Assembly (NCBI GenBank): GCA_026993705.1
Contig: JALWSJ010000131.1
Coordinates: forward strand, 1 to 24,898
Length of the DNA: 24,898 nt
Origin: Flavobacteriales bacterium
Lineage (GTDB): Bacteria > Bacteroidota > Bacteroidia > Flavobacteriales_D > Parvicellaceae
Direction: 5' to 3'
This document shows, piece by piece, positions 16,785 to 24,721 of this stretch. Position 1 is the first letter of the stretch, and the number at the start of each line of letters is the position of its first letter. The position numbers and the translations under genes were made by a program. Under the pieces are notes generated by a model that was not told the DNA's origin, searched no databases, and saw only the letters and a list, made by a program, of their open reading frames with translations.

Positions 16785-16960
16785 CCTTAAATCCGCAAGT
16801 GATTTCGTAATGAAAAGTAAAAATGCATATTATTATTGGTCAAGCATAGTTTTGAGACACGCAAGCGTAGCCATAGCTATGGTGAGTATCGAAAAACGAG
16901 CGTTGTCAATAATGATGCGGAGTTTGGCTTTGTAATAGAAGTTCACTTGCGGATTTAAGG
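16785..16960 (+). repeat. 176-bp long-hairpin element with perfect 18-bp terminal inverted repeats
   Basis: CCTTAAATCCGCAAGTGA (16785-16802) is perfectly complementary to 16943-16960. Inner parts also pair: 16824-16842 resembles the complement of 16903-16920. The tip carries the 12-nt palindrome CCATAGCTATGG (16871-16882). The whole unit can thus fold as one long imperfect hairpin. It starts at the base after the purD stop. It has no coding capacity, and it differs from the four-copy repeat except for the tip, which resembles the H3 tip. It could be a MITE-like insertion or a 3'-end RNA structure. Confidence 0.85.
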
Positions 16961-16991
16961 TAATAATAGATAAGGTGTTTTGATGTTTTGA

Positions 16992-17129
16992 GCGTTCCCC
17001 TCATTAGCAAAACAAACATACCGCTAAGGCGGAACGTTTGTTTTTGCCAATGAGGGTCGGGCTATCACTACTCACTCTTTTTGCCCTCAAAAGGAGGAGG
17101 GCAAAAAGGAGTTCAAACATGCCGTTCTA
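16992..17129 (+). repeat. Composite hairpin repeat, copy 3 (H1-H2 only)
   Basis: GCGTTCCCCTC, an H1 stem with some mismatches (16999-17018 region with 17036-17055), the block GGTCGGGCTATCACTACTC, the H2 stem around TTTTTGCCCTC/GAGGGCAAAAA, and TCAAACATGCCGTTCTA. It stops matching exactly before the ATCCCTAAC boundary, so H3 and H4 are absent. From GGTCGGG to the end it differs from copy 4 by a single base, although the H1 hairpins differ. It lies 31 nt beyond the 176-bp hairpin. An open frame at 17081-17338 that begins inside it is not considered a gene. From 17130 to 17250 nothing further is supported. Confidence 0.87.
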
Positions 17130-17252
17130 GGACAGATGAGTACAAAGAAAACATAAATTATAAATCTTGCCAAACTATGTTTTCTGTGGGGAAAGAAAAA
17201 ACAATAGACCGAAAAACAAGAAAAAACTACCTTTCCTTTATTAAAGAGAGTC

Positions 17253-17278
17253 TTGGTTTAAATTTTTTTTGTATTTTG
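17253..17278 (+). promoter_or_regulatory. Possible promoter for the exbB operon
   Basis: TTG (17253-17255) and TATTTTG (17272-17278, one base short of TAnnTTTG) lie 16 nt apart, about 130 nt before exbB. Motif and spacing are both imperfect, so this is a tentative call. Confidence 0.35.
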
Positions 17279-17363
17279 GCTCACTGTAAAATAAACCTTA
17301 ATAAAATAAGTTTATTTTTCAAGACGAATATAAATTAGTAAATCAATAACAAACAAAATCAAT

Positions 17364-17388
17364 TCGCTGTAAAACAAGGTTTTAGCGA
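17364..17388 (+). promoter_or_regulatory. Leader stem-loop just upstream of exbB
   Basis: TCGCT + AAAAC (17364-17375) pairs with GTTTT + AGCGA (17379-17388), with a 3-nt loop and a 2-nt bulge, ending 17 nt before the exbB ATG. It could affect translation initiation or transcript stability. No known riboswitch is recognised. Confidence 0.4.
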
Positions 17389-17405
17389 GTAAAAAATTAA
17401 AACAG

Positions 17406-18152
17406 ATGAAAAAACTATTTGGATTTTTAGCCTTTGGAGTATTTTCTATTGCAAATGCCTCAGTAGCGATGGCTCAAGAAGTAGAAGCTGTAGAAGAAAA
17501 AGCAGTGCCAATTACACAAATGATAAAACAAAAATTTATCGAAGGTGGGCCGGAATTTATGTCTTTCGTATTGGCATGTTTGATTTTAGGGTTAGCACTG
17601 GCTATTGAGCGAATCATTTATTTAAACTTAGCAACAACAAACACCTCTAAATTATTAGAACAAGTTGAAGAAGCTTTACAAACAGGAGGAGTAGAAGCCG
17701 CAAAAGAAGTATGTAGAAATACTAGAGGTCCGGTAGCAAGTATTTTTTACCAAGGTTTAGAAAGAAGTTCAGAAGGAATCGATATGGCAGAAAAAGCCGT
17801 AGTAGCTTACGGAAGCGTTCAAATGGGACTTTTAGAAAAAGGATTGTCTTGGATAGGTTTGTTCATTGCCTTAGCACCGATGTTAGGGTTTATGGGAACA
17901 GTAATCGGGATGATTCAAACATTTGATGCCATTTCACAAAGTAAAGGAGAAGTTGATCCATCTGTATTGGCAAAAGGGATTAAAGTAGCCTTGATTACAA
18001 CAGTATCAGGTTTGATAGTTGCGATTATTCTTCAAATCTTTTATAATTATATCGTTTCTAAAATTGATTCATTAGTGAACCAAATGGAGGACGCATCTAT
18101 TTCTTTAATCGACTTATTGGTAAAATACAATTTGTCAAAAAAAGAAGCATAA
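17406..18152 (+). CDS. exbB: MotA/TolQ/ExbB proton channel family protein
   Basis: 248 residues. An N-terminal hydrophobic segment (about 3-23, ending AMAQ) looks like a cleavable signal. Then come helices at about 51-73, 148-171 (GLFIALAPMLGFMGTVIGMI) and 193-215 (ALITTVSGLIVAIILQIFYNYI). These carry the ExbB/TolQ family motifs LGFMGTVxGM and TTVxGLxVAI, and the conserved Glu68 after the first channel helix. ExbB pentamers with ExbD harvest proton motive force, usually to energise TonB-dependent outer-membrane uptake. It is the first gene of a four-gene cluster with two exbD genes; no tonB is adjacent. A leader stem-loop precedes the start. Confidence 0.94.
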   Translation: MKKLFGFLAFGVFSIANASVAMAQEVEAVEEKAVPITQMIKQKFIEGGPEFMSFVLACLILGLALAIERIIYLNLATTNTSKLLEQVEEALQTGGVEAAKEVCRNTRGPVASIFYQGLERSSEGIDMAEKAVVAYGSVQMGLLEKGLSWIGLFIALAPMLGFMGTVIGMIQTFDAISQSKGEVDPSVLAKGIKVALITTVSGLIVAIILQIFYNYIVSKIDSLVNQMEDASISLIDLLVKYNLSKKEA

Positions 18153-18210
18153 TTTCCTAAATAAAATTGAAGGAAATATTAAAGATTAATTCATCTAAAA
18201 AGAAATTATA

Positions 18211-18822
18211 ATGAATAACAATATAATAAATGTAGGTCTGAAAGCCTTAGTTGCCATCATTGCAATTGTAGGTATCTTTCTTACCGTTTCTCTAGTAAAG
18301 AGCGGTAACCCTGCTGCCTACGACAATAAGGAAATAATCAGCTTGGGTACAGAACAAGCTAAGCTTCAAGATATGCAAGATAAACTTACGCAAGCAGAAT
18401 TGGAGCAGTGGATTATGGATGAAGGTATAAAAATAAAAGAACAAAGGGAAAAAGAAATACAAGCAAAAGTTGATGTGTTGATTAACTTTACATTTTATCT
18501 TCTTTATTTCGTTATCTTTATTCTTGTAGCCGGAACGCTGTTTTCAATAGCTATTGATTTTAAACGTTATGTTGTAGGGTTAATCGGTGCCGCTGTATTT
18601 TTGATATTAGCATATGTGGTGTATGTAACTACTAGCGATGTTGTGCCAGCCGAATATGTAGCTATGGAAACCAAAGAAATGGCAAACAACCCTAATTATG
18701 AACCGCTATATACTCCTGAAAATTGGAAAATGGTAAGTGCTGCCTTTTCAATGACTGTTATCTTAGGAGGAATTGCAATTCTAGCATGGATTGGTGGTTC
18801 AGTAATGAAATTTATTAAATAA
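18211..18822 (+). CDS. Four-helix membrane protein of unknown function within the exbB-exbD cluster
   Basis: 203 residues; I do not recognise a named domain. Predicted membrane helices lie at about 7-28, 91-114, 120-140 and 174-197. Between the first two is a charged helical stretch (about 44-88, rich in Glu, Lys and Gln) that could form a coiled coil. A short loop of about 30 residues (142-172) precedes the last helix. It starts 58 bp after exbB and ends 12 bp before the first exbD, so it is clearly part of the operon. The position suggests an accessory subunit or assembly factor of this ExbB/ExbD motor; that is inference. I recall similar unannotated genes at this place in other Bacteroidota. 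Confidence 0.85.
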   Translation: MNNNIINVGLKALVAIIAIVGIFLTVSLVKSGNPAAYDNKEIISLGTEQAKLQDMQDKLTQAELEQWIMDEGIKIKEQREKEIQAKVDVLINFTFYLLYFVIFILVAGTLFSIAIDFKRYVVGLIGAAVFLILAYVVYVTTSDVVPAEYVAMETKEMANNPNYEPLYTPENWKMVSAAFSMTVILGGIAILAWIGGSVMKFIK

Positions 18823-18834
18823 AAAAAACAAATA

Positions 18835-19527
18835 ATGGCAAGAGAAGTCGAAGAAATAAATGCGAGTTCGATGGCAGACATTGCGTTCTTGCTGTTGATA
18901 TTCTTCTTGGTTACTACCACTCTTCACAAAGAGAAAGTGATTGAAGAACGTTTGCCACAACGTGTGCCGGAAGGTCAAATACCTCCAAAGGTATTACCTA
19001 AAAACGTTTTAGAAATTATCGCTAATCGTAAAGACCAAATTTTATTGGAGAAAGAACCGGCAGAGATAGAAGATATTAAAGAAAAAGTGCGTGAGTTTTA
19101 CGTACATCCTTTAACAGCAACTAATTGGCCGAAATTAACACCTGTTAGAAAAGCTGATGTAGAAGCCAAATTGAAACTATATAAAGGTTATGTTGCTCAA
19201 GGTGAACAAGCCTATGAGGACTCCGTAAATATTTATGAAAATAAATTGAATACAATTAATCTTGTTGGTGAGTACAATGAGTTGGCAAAAGAAGGTATGG
19301 TAACCATCCAGTTGGATAACTCAACAAAATTTGAGACCTACTTAAAGGTTTTAGATCAAATTATGTTGGGATTGAATGAATTGAGAGATGAGTTGAGTCG
19401 TGAAAAATTTAACATTCCATACAATAAGCTGAATGAGAAAAACGAAGAGGATAGAGCTAAGATAAAAGCGTTAAGAGCGGTGTATCCAAAACGTATAATG
19501 AAAGCTAAGAACGTTAATACAAATTAA
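18835..19527 (+). CDS. exbD: Biopolymer transport protein ExbD (first copy)
   Basis: 230 residues. The N-terminus EINASSMADIAFLLLIFFLVTTTL contains the single membrane helix with the essential proton-carrying aspartate, Asp15. The periplasmic part starts like ExbD (VIEERLPQRVPEGQIPPKVLPKNVLEIIANRKDQILL). It then contains a long helical, charged insertion (about 80-155: SVNIYENKLNTINLVGEYNELAKEG and neighbours) before the usual end VTIQLDNSTKFETYLKVLDQIMLGLNELRDELS. The insertion makes it longer than classical ExbD (about 140 residues). It lies 12 bp after the four-helix protein and 14 bp before the second exbD. Confidence 0.92.
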   Translation: MAREVEEINASSMADIAFLLLIFFLVTTTLHKEKVIEERLPQRVPEGQIPPKVLPKNVLEIIANRKDQILLEKEPAEIEDIKEKVREFYVHPLTATNWPKLTPVRKADVEAKLKLYKGYVAQGEQAYEDSVNIYENKLNTINLVGEYNELAKEGMVTIQLDNSTKFETYLKVLDQIMLGLNELRDELSREKFNIPYNKLNEKNEEDRAKIKALRAVYPKRIMKAKNVNTN

Positions 19528-19541
19528 AAACGAAGAAGATT

Positions 19542-20006
19542 ATGTCTAAATTTTCAAAAAATAAAAAAAGGACAGACCCTGCGATATCCACGGCATCTCT
19601 TCCCGATATTGTATTTATGCTTTTGTTCTTCTTTATGGTAACTTCTGTTTCCAAAGAAAAAGAATCTAATTTAAAGATTGAAAAAACTACAGCGTCAGCG
19701 GTTACAAAATTAGATAAAACAAAAACTATATTTACATACTTTATCGGTCGTCCTAAAAACAAAAAATACGGTGAGAATTATCGTGTACAATTGGATGATG
19801 CAATTGTTCCTAATATGTCTGCCATTGGCGTTTATCTAAAAGAAAAAAAGGAAGAATATAAAGATGTTTGGAATAGTGAAGTTTACAATAACTTTAAAGT
19901 AGATAATAAAGCTGAAATTAGAATGGTAAAGGGGGTGCAAGACGAACTCAGGCAACAAGATGCACTAAAAGTAATTTACTCTGTTAATGAAGGAAGCGAA
20001 AAGTAA
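19542..20006 (+). CDS. exbD: Biopolymer transport protein ExbD (second copy)
   Basis: 154 residues, close to standard ExbD length. The N-terminus is basic (KFSKNKKR). It is followed by ISTASLPDIVFMLLFFFMVTSVS, the membrane helix with the conserved aspartate (Asp22). A compact periplasmic domain has YRVQLDDAIVPN and AEIRMVKGVQDELRQQDALKVIYSVNE. The two ExbD proteins differ strongly outside the helix, so they may form a heterodimer in the pore of the ExbB ring, or serve separately; the sequence cannot decide. It is the last gene of the cluster, followed by a terminator at 20028. Confidence 0.92.
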   Translation: MSKFSKNKKRTDPAISTASLPDIVFMLLFFFMVTSVSKEKESNLKIEKTTASAVTKLDKTKTIFTYFIGRPKNKKYGENYRVQLDDAIVPNMSAIGVYLKEKKEEYKDVWNSEVYNNFKVDNKAEIRMVKGVQDELRQQDALKVIYSVNEGSEK

Positions 20007-20027
20007 GTAATTGATGAATCTAATATT

Positions 20028-20064
20028 AAATGCTCTAATCTATTAGGTTAGGGCATTTTTTTTT
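20028..20064 (+). terminator. Intrinsic terminator after the second exbD
   Basis: AAATGCTCTAA (20028-20038) pairs with TTAGGGCATTT (20048-20058), with one T-G pair in the stem and a loop of 9 nt. It is followed by a run of T. It starts 22 nt after the exbD stop and separates the operon from tatC. Confidence 0.88.
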
Positions 20065-20127
20065 ATAGGTATTATTTGTGAAAACGTTTTTATTTGTTAG
20101 TTTTCTTGGTTTTCTTTGTATCAAATT

Positions 20128-20937
20128 ATGGATGAATTACACAACGATAAAGAAATGTCTTTTTTAGGGCATTTAGAAGAGTTGAGATGGAGGTTGGTGA
20201 AATCTGCTATCGCTATTGTAGTGGTGGCTATCTTGCTGTTTGTCTATACCGAACCCATAGTTGAGCATGTCTATATTAAAATGGCAAATTCCGATTTTCC
20301 AACCTATCGTTTTTTTTGTTGGGTATCGCAAATAGTAGGAATGGGGGATGCTTTATGCGGTGTTGATATACCTATAAAGTGGCAATCTACTGAAATGATG
20401 GCTCAGTTCTCAACAAATATGTATTTCTCTATCGTTGGAGCTATTATTCTAACCTTCCCTTTTGTGTTTTATCAATTATGGCAATTTTTTAAACCGGCAC
20501 TTAAAGAATCAGAGTTAAAAGTTTCAAGAGGTGTTGTTTTTTGGGGCTCTTTACTTTTTTTTCTGGGAGTTCTTTTTGGCTATTTTGTGGTTAGTCCACT
20601 TACGGTTCAATTTTTTGGAAGCTATCAAATCACAAAGGAGGTAGAAAATATCATTACAATTAACAGTTATCTTTCTTTAATTACGACAACAACACTTTTC
20701 AGTGGATTGTTTTTTGAACTTCCTATAGTCATTTATTTGCTAACCAAAATGGGGGTTATTAGTTCAAGAATGTTACAATTGTATCGTAAACACGCCTTAG
20801 TCGCTATATTGATTTTGTCTGCCATTATAACTCCTCCCGATATTATAAGTCAGGTTATCGTAACATTTCCAATCTTTATAATGTATGAGATTGGAGTAGT
20901 TGTAGCTAAGCGAGTAGAAAAGAAAAATAAGATATAG
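20128..20937 (+). CDS. tatC: Sec-independent protein translocase TatC
   Basis: TatC recognises twin-arginine signal peptides and, with TatA, moves folded proteins across the inner membrane. It begins MDELHNDKEMSFLGHLEELRWRL, containing the TatC N-terminal signature HLEELRxRL. The ATG at 20128 is preferred over an in-frame TTG four codons upstream. Six membrane helices are visible. The conserved segment FPFVFYQLWQFFKPALKESE holds the proline and glutamate implicated in signal-peptide binding, and the last helices end at DIISQVIVTFPIFIMYEIGV. The first periplasmic loop (about 40-85) is longer than in E. coli. No tatA is nearby. The stop directly abuts the ATG of the next gene, indicating translational coupling. 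Confidence 0.95.
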   Translation: MDELHNDKEMSFLGHLEELRWRLVKSAIAIVVVAILLFVYTEPIVEHVYIKMANSDFPTYRFFCWVSQIVGMGDALCGVDIPIKWQSTEMMAQFSTNMYFSIVGAIILTFPFVFYQLWQFFKPALKESELKVSRGVVFWGSLLFFLGVLFGYFVVSPLTVQFFGSYQITKEVENIITINSYLSLITTTTLFSGLFFELPIVIYLLTKMGVISSRMLQLYRKHALVAILILSAIITPPDIISQVIVTFPIFIMYEIGVVVAKRVEKKNKI

Positions 20938-23418
20938 ATGAGAATAATTTTATTAAAAATCATATTGTTTCTTACTAGTCTTTATTTTATGGTTCCATGT
21001 GTTTTTAGTCAAAAAACCATTGTTCATGGGATTGTTTTAGACGCTTCCAACGGCGATACGCTTCCTTATGTTAATGTGTATTTTAATGGAACAAAAATAG
21101 GTACGACCTCTGATTTTGACGGACATTATAATCTTGAGACGTATTATGCTTCCGATAGTTTATGTGCTTCGTTTGTTGGTTATAAAACCAAGAAGATTAA
21201 AATAAAAAAAGATAAAGAACAAGAAGTTAATTTCTTACTTGAACCGGCTGTTGAACAATTAGAAGAAGTTATCATTCGTCCAACAGAGAATCCGGCTCAT
21301 CCAATTTTAAGACAGGTAATTAAATATAAAGATGCCAACAATCGTGAAAAATTGGATGCCTATCAATACGAAGTCTATAACCGTATAGAGTTTGATATTA
21401 ATAATCTAACGGAAAAGTTTAAGAACCGAAAAGTGTTTAACCAGTTTGATTTTATTTTTGACAATATAGACACTACTTTAGAAAAAGATTATTTGCCCAT
21501 TTTTATATCCGAGGGAATCTCTGATTTTTATTATAAACGAAAACCCAAAGCTCAAAAAGAATTTATTAAAGCCACCAAAGTTTCCGGGGTTAAAAACAAG
21601 AGTGTTGCCCAATTTACAGGTGATATGTACCAACAGGTCAACTTATATGAAAATTTTGTTCCTATTTTTGGTAAGAACTTTGTCAGTCCCATAGCTAATA
21701 AAGGGCTTTTGTCATATCGCTATTATTTGGAAGATAGTATGTTTATCGACAATAAATGGTGCTATCAAATACAGTTTATTCCCAGACGTAAACACGAAAT
21801 GACCCTCGAAGGTAGAATGTGGATAAACGATACAACCTATGCTATAAAAAAAATTGAGGGAGAAATATCCAAAGGAGCAAATATCAATTTTGTAAACCAA
21901 CTCAAGTTTAAGCAAGAATACACGTATGTCAATAATGAAGCGTGGATGCTTGAAAAAGACCATTTGTTTATTGACTTTGTGCTAGCGGATAATGCGATGG
22001 GATTTTACGGGCAGAAATTTGCAAGTTACAAGAATTTCGTCATTAATAAACCTATGTCGGATGAGTTTTACGAAGGTGCGGAACATGTTGTCGTTTTAGA
22101 TAGTGCAGAAGCCAAAAGTGATGAATATTGGCACAAAGCACGTCACGATTCTCTGACTGAAAACCAAGAAGGAATTTATAAAATGATAGATACACTTTCG
22201 CATCTTCCTGTGATTACAACTTATGTTGATATTATTCAAACGATTATTTCCGGGTATAAAGTAATCGGTAAGGTAGAAATAGGACCTTACTCTACCATGT
22301 ATAGTAAAAACGCTGTTGAAGGTTCTAGGTTTCGTTTAGGTGCTAGAACGAGTAATGATTTTAGCACTACTGTTGAGTTTTCGGGATTTGTAGCTTATGG
22401 ATTAAGAGATGAGAAGTTTAAATATGGTGCCGGAACACGTTTTTTCTTAACGAAAAAGCCACGACAGTTGATGCAATTAGTGTACAAGCATGATGTAGAG
22501 CAGGTTGGATTAAGCACCAATGCGTTTAATAATTCCAATGTTATTTCTACACTTATTGTTCGTAATCCGATAAATAGATTAGTATTTAATACGGATTATA
22601 GAATCAGTTACGAACGCGAATGGATTAAAGGACTGTCCTCTATCTTATTGTTACGAAATAATACCATAAATCCTTTAGGGATTGTAACATTTAACGCTAT
22701 TAATCCGGAGGATACTACTCAAATTCAACCCGTTAATGGAATAACGGCTTCGGAAGTTACTCTTTTTACCCGTTTTGCCAAAAACGAAGCCTTTTTGGAA
22801 GGAGAATTTGACCGTGTAAGTTTAGGAACAAAAGCACCTGTTATTACTCTAAATTATACTTATGGAGCAAAAGGTATTTTGAATAGTAAGTACGAATACA
22901 GTAAGGTTATCGTGGGATATAAACATAAATTGCATTTAGGTTATTTTGGAACACTTCATTATTCAGGTAAAGTTGGGAAAATATTTGGTACAGCTCCTTA
23001 TCCTTTGTTAGAAATTCATAGAGGTAATGAGAGCATAATCGGAAATAAAAAAGCATATAACATGATGAATATCCTTGAGTTTGTCAGTGACCAGTGGGTA
23101 GAGGGAAATTTAGAGCATCATTTTAATGGTTTGTTTTTAAATAAAATCCCGTTGCTTAATCGATTAAAATGGCGAGAAGTAGCGGGGGTAAAAGCTATTT
23201 GGGGGACGATGAGTCAAAAAAATATGGCGGTGATGCAATTACCTTCTTATACTTCTACTTTAAGAGCAAAACCTTATATGGAAGCTTCGGTAGGGGTAGA
23301 AAACATCTTTAAATTTTTAAGAGTTGATTTACTTTGGCGATTGAATTACTTGGAACATAATTCTTTTTTGGTTGTCAATCGTTTTGGGATTAGAGGTAAA
23401 TTTCAATTCCACTTTTAG
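20938..23418 (+). CDS. DUF5686 outer-membrane protein with carboxypeptidase-D regulatory-like domain
   Basis: 826 residues with a signal peptide (about 1-24, ending VFSQ). A carboxypeptidase regulatory-like beta domain follows at about 28-100 (VHGIVLDASNGDTLPYVNVYFNGTKIGTTSDFDGHYNL, ending SFVGYKTKKI). The long DUF5686 region comes next, with LYRYYLEDS-type and MWINDTTYAIKKIEG segments. The last 350 or so residues alternate beta strands, ending RFGIRGKFQFHF, as expected for an outer-membrane barrel. It resembles TonB-dependent receptor relatives in layout but lacks a recognised plug domain. Its substrate is unknown. The gene starts at the base after the tatC stop. Confidence 0.9.
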   Translation: MRIILLKIILFLTSLYFMVPCVFSQKTIVHGIVLDASNGDTLPYVNVYFNGTKIGTTSDFDGHYNLETYYASDSLCASFVGYKTKKIKIKKDKEQEVNFLLEPAVEQLEEVIIRPTENPAHPILRQVIKYKDANNREKLDAYQYEVYNRIEFDINNLTEKFKNRKVFNQFDFIFDNIDTTLEKDYLPIFISEGISDFYYKRKPKAQKEFIKATKVSGVKNKSVAQFTGDMYQQVNLYENFVPIFGKNFVSPIANKGLLSYRYYLEDSMFIDNKWCYQIQFIPRRKHEMTLEGRMWINDTTYAIKKIEGEISKGANINFVNQLKFKQEYTYVNNEAWMLEKDHLFIDFVLADNAMGFYGQKFASYKNFVINKPMSDEFYEGAEHVVVLDSAEAKSDEYWHKARHDSLTENQEGIYKMIDTLSHLPVITTYVDIIQTIISGYKVIGKVEIGPYSTMYSKNAVEGSRFRLGARTSNDFSTTVEFSGFVAYGLRDEKFKYGAGTRFFLTKKPRQLMQLVYKHDVEQVGLSTNAFNNSNVISTLIVRNPINRLVFNTDYRISYEREWIKGLSSILLLRNNTINPLGIVTFNAINPEDTTQIQPVNGITASEVTLFTRFAKNEAFLEGEFDRVSLGTKAPVITLNYTYGAKGILNSKYEYSKVIVGYKHKLHLGYFGTLHYSGKVGKIFGTAPYPLLEIHRGNESIIGNKKAYNMMNILEFVSDQWVEGNLEHHFNGLFLNKIPLLNRLKWREVAGVKAIWGTMSQKNMAVMQLPSYTSTLRAKPYMEASVGVENIFKFLRVDLLWRLNYLEHNSFLVVNRFGIRGKFQFHF

Positions 23419-23448
23419 GTATTTGGTAGGAGAAGCTGATTGCTTATT

Positions 23449-23870
23449 TCGTTTGCGTTAGGGATTATTAAGCGACTGTGTAAAAAACAGTTGAGTTTTG
23501 TTGCTAACGTAAAAAAATAACAATTTTATAACTATTTGATATTCAGTGCGATATTTTTACGTTAGTTGGAATCCCAGACATGAATAAAGTAGAAAGCATA
23601 AGTGTTTTTATTTTCCTTATCCTTCTTCAAAATTCTTTTCCATAGCTGGGGCTATGCAAAAGAATTTTTCATCGTATAAGAAAACTAAAATTCCACTTTC
23701 TTGCACTTATTTCATTCCACGTTAGGGATAGAACGGCGTGTTTGAACTCCTTTTTGCCCTCCTCCTTTTGAGGGCAAAAAGAGTGAGTAGTGATAGCCCG
23801 ACCATTACGGCGTTAAAAAGTAGTGTAGTGCGAACGAAACTGCTTTTTTATGCCGTAATGGGAACGCCCA
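23449..23870 (-). repeat. Composite hairpin repeat, copy 4 (full length, inverted)
   Basis: Read on the minus strand, the order is that of copy 1. GGGCGTTCCC (23860-23869) is followed by an H1 stem (23839-23861 with 23802-23824, imperfect), GGTCGGGCTATCACTACTC and H2 (TTTTTGCCCTC/GAGGGCAAAAA). CGCCGTTCTATCCCTAAC leads into H3, whose tip is GCATAGCCCCAGCTATGG, and then H4 with CTAACGTAAAAA ends (23504 and 23565). It occupies the gap between two convergent genes. Its GGGCGTTCCC end is 8 nt after the stop of the minus-strand permease gene; the other end is about 30 nt after the DUF5686 stop. H1 on the minus strand probably ends the permease transcript. Confidence 0.9.
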
Positions 23871-23877
23871 AATACTT

Positions 23878-24714
23878 TTATAAATCTCTCTTTTTAAGTA
23901 GTAGATAAGAACCGTATATGAATATTCCTGTCCAAATAATTCCGGAAAAAACCGATGCTGTACGAATATCAAAATTATGTACTATTTCTTGCCCCATTTG
24001 CGTTGACATATCTTGGATGGCTTTCATTCGTAGAAAAGGTGGAGGAATTATTTTTTCCATAGCACTAAACGGAAAGAAATAACCGATAGTATTTGTTGTT
24101 TTTTCTGAAAAATTAATGACCGAAATTACAAAAATGATTTTCTCTACAATGTACCACACAAACATAGCTCCCAAAGCAAAGGCAGAACGCTTAACCACCA
24201 TTGCCATAAAAATTCCTAATGAAAATAAAGTGGTTAGTTTGATAAAGTAAGCAAACAAATAACTCCACTCGGAAAATATCGTCCCTAAACTAATGTCCGA
24301 AGAATAAAACAAACCTATGACAAGTGAAACTATAAAGACAAAAACCGTAGAGACAACAGCTAATGCCAACGCCATATAAAATTTGGAAAGAATGTATTCC
24401 TTTTTACTCATTCCGTCAATTAGATTTTGCTTTAAGGTTCGGTTGCTATATTCGTTTGCGACCATCGAAACGATAAGTATCAACAAGAACAACTTAAAAA
24501 CCGAAGCTATGTAAGAGTTGAAATGCCAAATGAATGGAAATTCAAAAATTCCTTGGTCGGCTAATTTTATTTCTATGGGACCCAATTGGAATTTTAGGGC
24601 AGCAACAAGAGCGATAGAGGTGAGCAAACCAAAGTATGCCAATAGAATAAGCCGAGCGGCTTTACTGTATTTGAGTTTGTAAAATTCTATGGATAATAAG
24701 CGTAGTGCGTTCAT
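23878..24714 (-). CDS. ABC transporter permease, ABC-2 type
   Basis: 278 residues with six predicted membrane helices, at about 21-41, 69-90, 111-136, 149-171, 175-199 and 253-272. The N-terminal cytoplasmic segment NALRLLSIEFYKLKYSKAARLIL and the segment VANEYSNRTLKQNLIDGMSKKEYILSKF after helix 2 are characteristic of ABC-2 permeases of the NatB/GldF-like or lantibiotic-immunity-like type. It forms an exporter with the ATPase encoded immediately upstream on the same strand, 7 bp away. The substrate cannot be inferred. Its stop lies 8 nt from the start of inverted repeat copy 4. Confidence 0.88.
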   Translation of the reverse strand: MNALRLLSIEFYKLKYSKAARLILLAYFGLLTSIALVAALKFQLGPIEIKLADQGIFEFPFIWHFNSYIASVFKLFLLILIVSMVANEYSNRTLKQNLIDGMSKKEYILSKFYMALALAVVSTVFVFIVSLVIGLFYSSDISLGTIFSEWSYLFAYFIKLTTLFSLGIFMAMVVKRSAFALGAMFVWYIVEKIIFVISVINFSEKTTNTIGYFFPFSAMEKIIPPPFLRMKAIQDMSTQMGQEIVHNFDIRTASVFSGIIWTGIFIYGSYLLLKKRDL

Positions 24715-24721
24715 TTATTAT

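Noticed and set aside
17081..17338. 85-codon open frame downstream of purD
   Set aside because: It begins inside repeat copy 3, runs through AT-rich non-coding DNA and the likely exbB promoter, and its product shows no domain or plausible composition.
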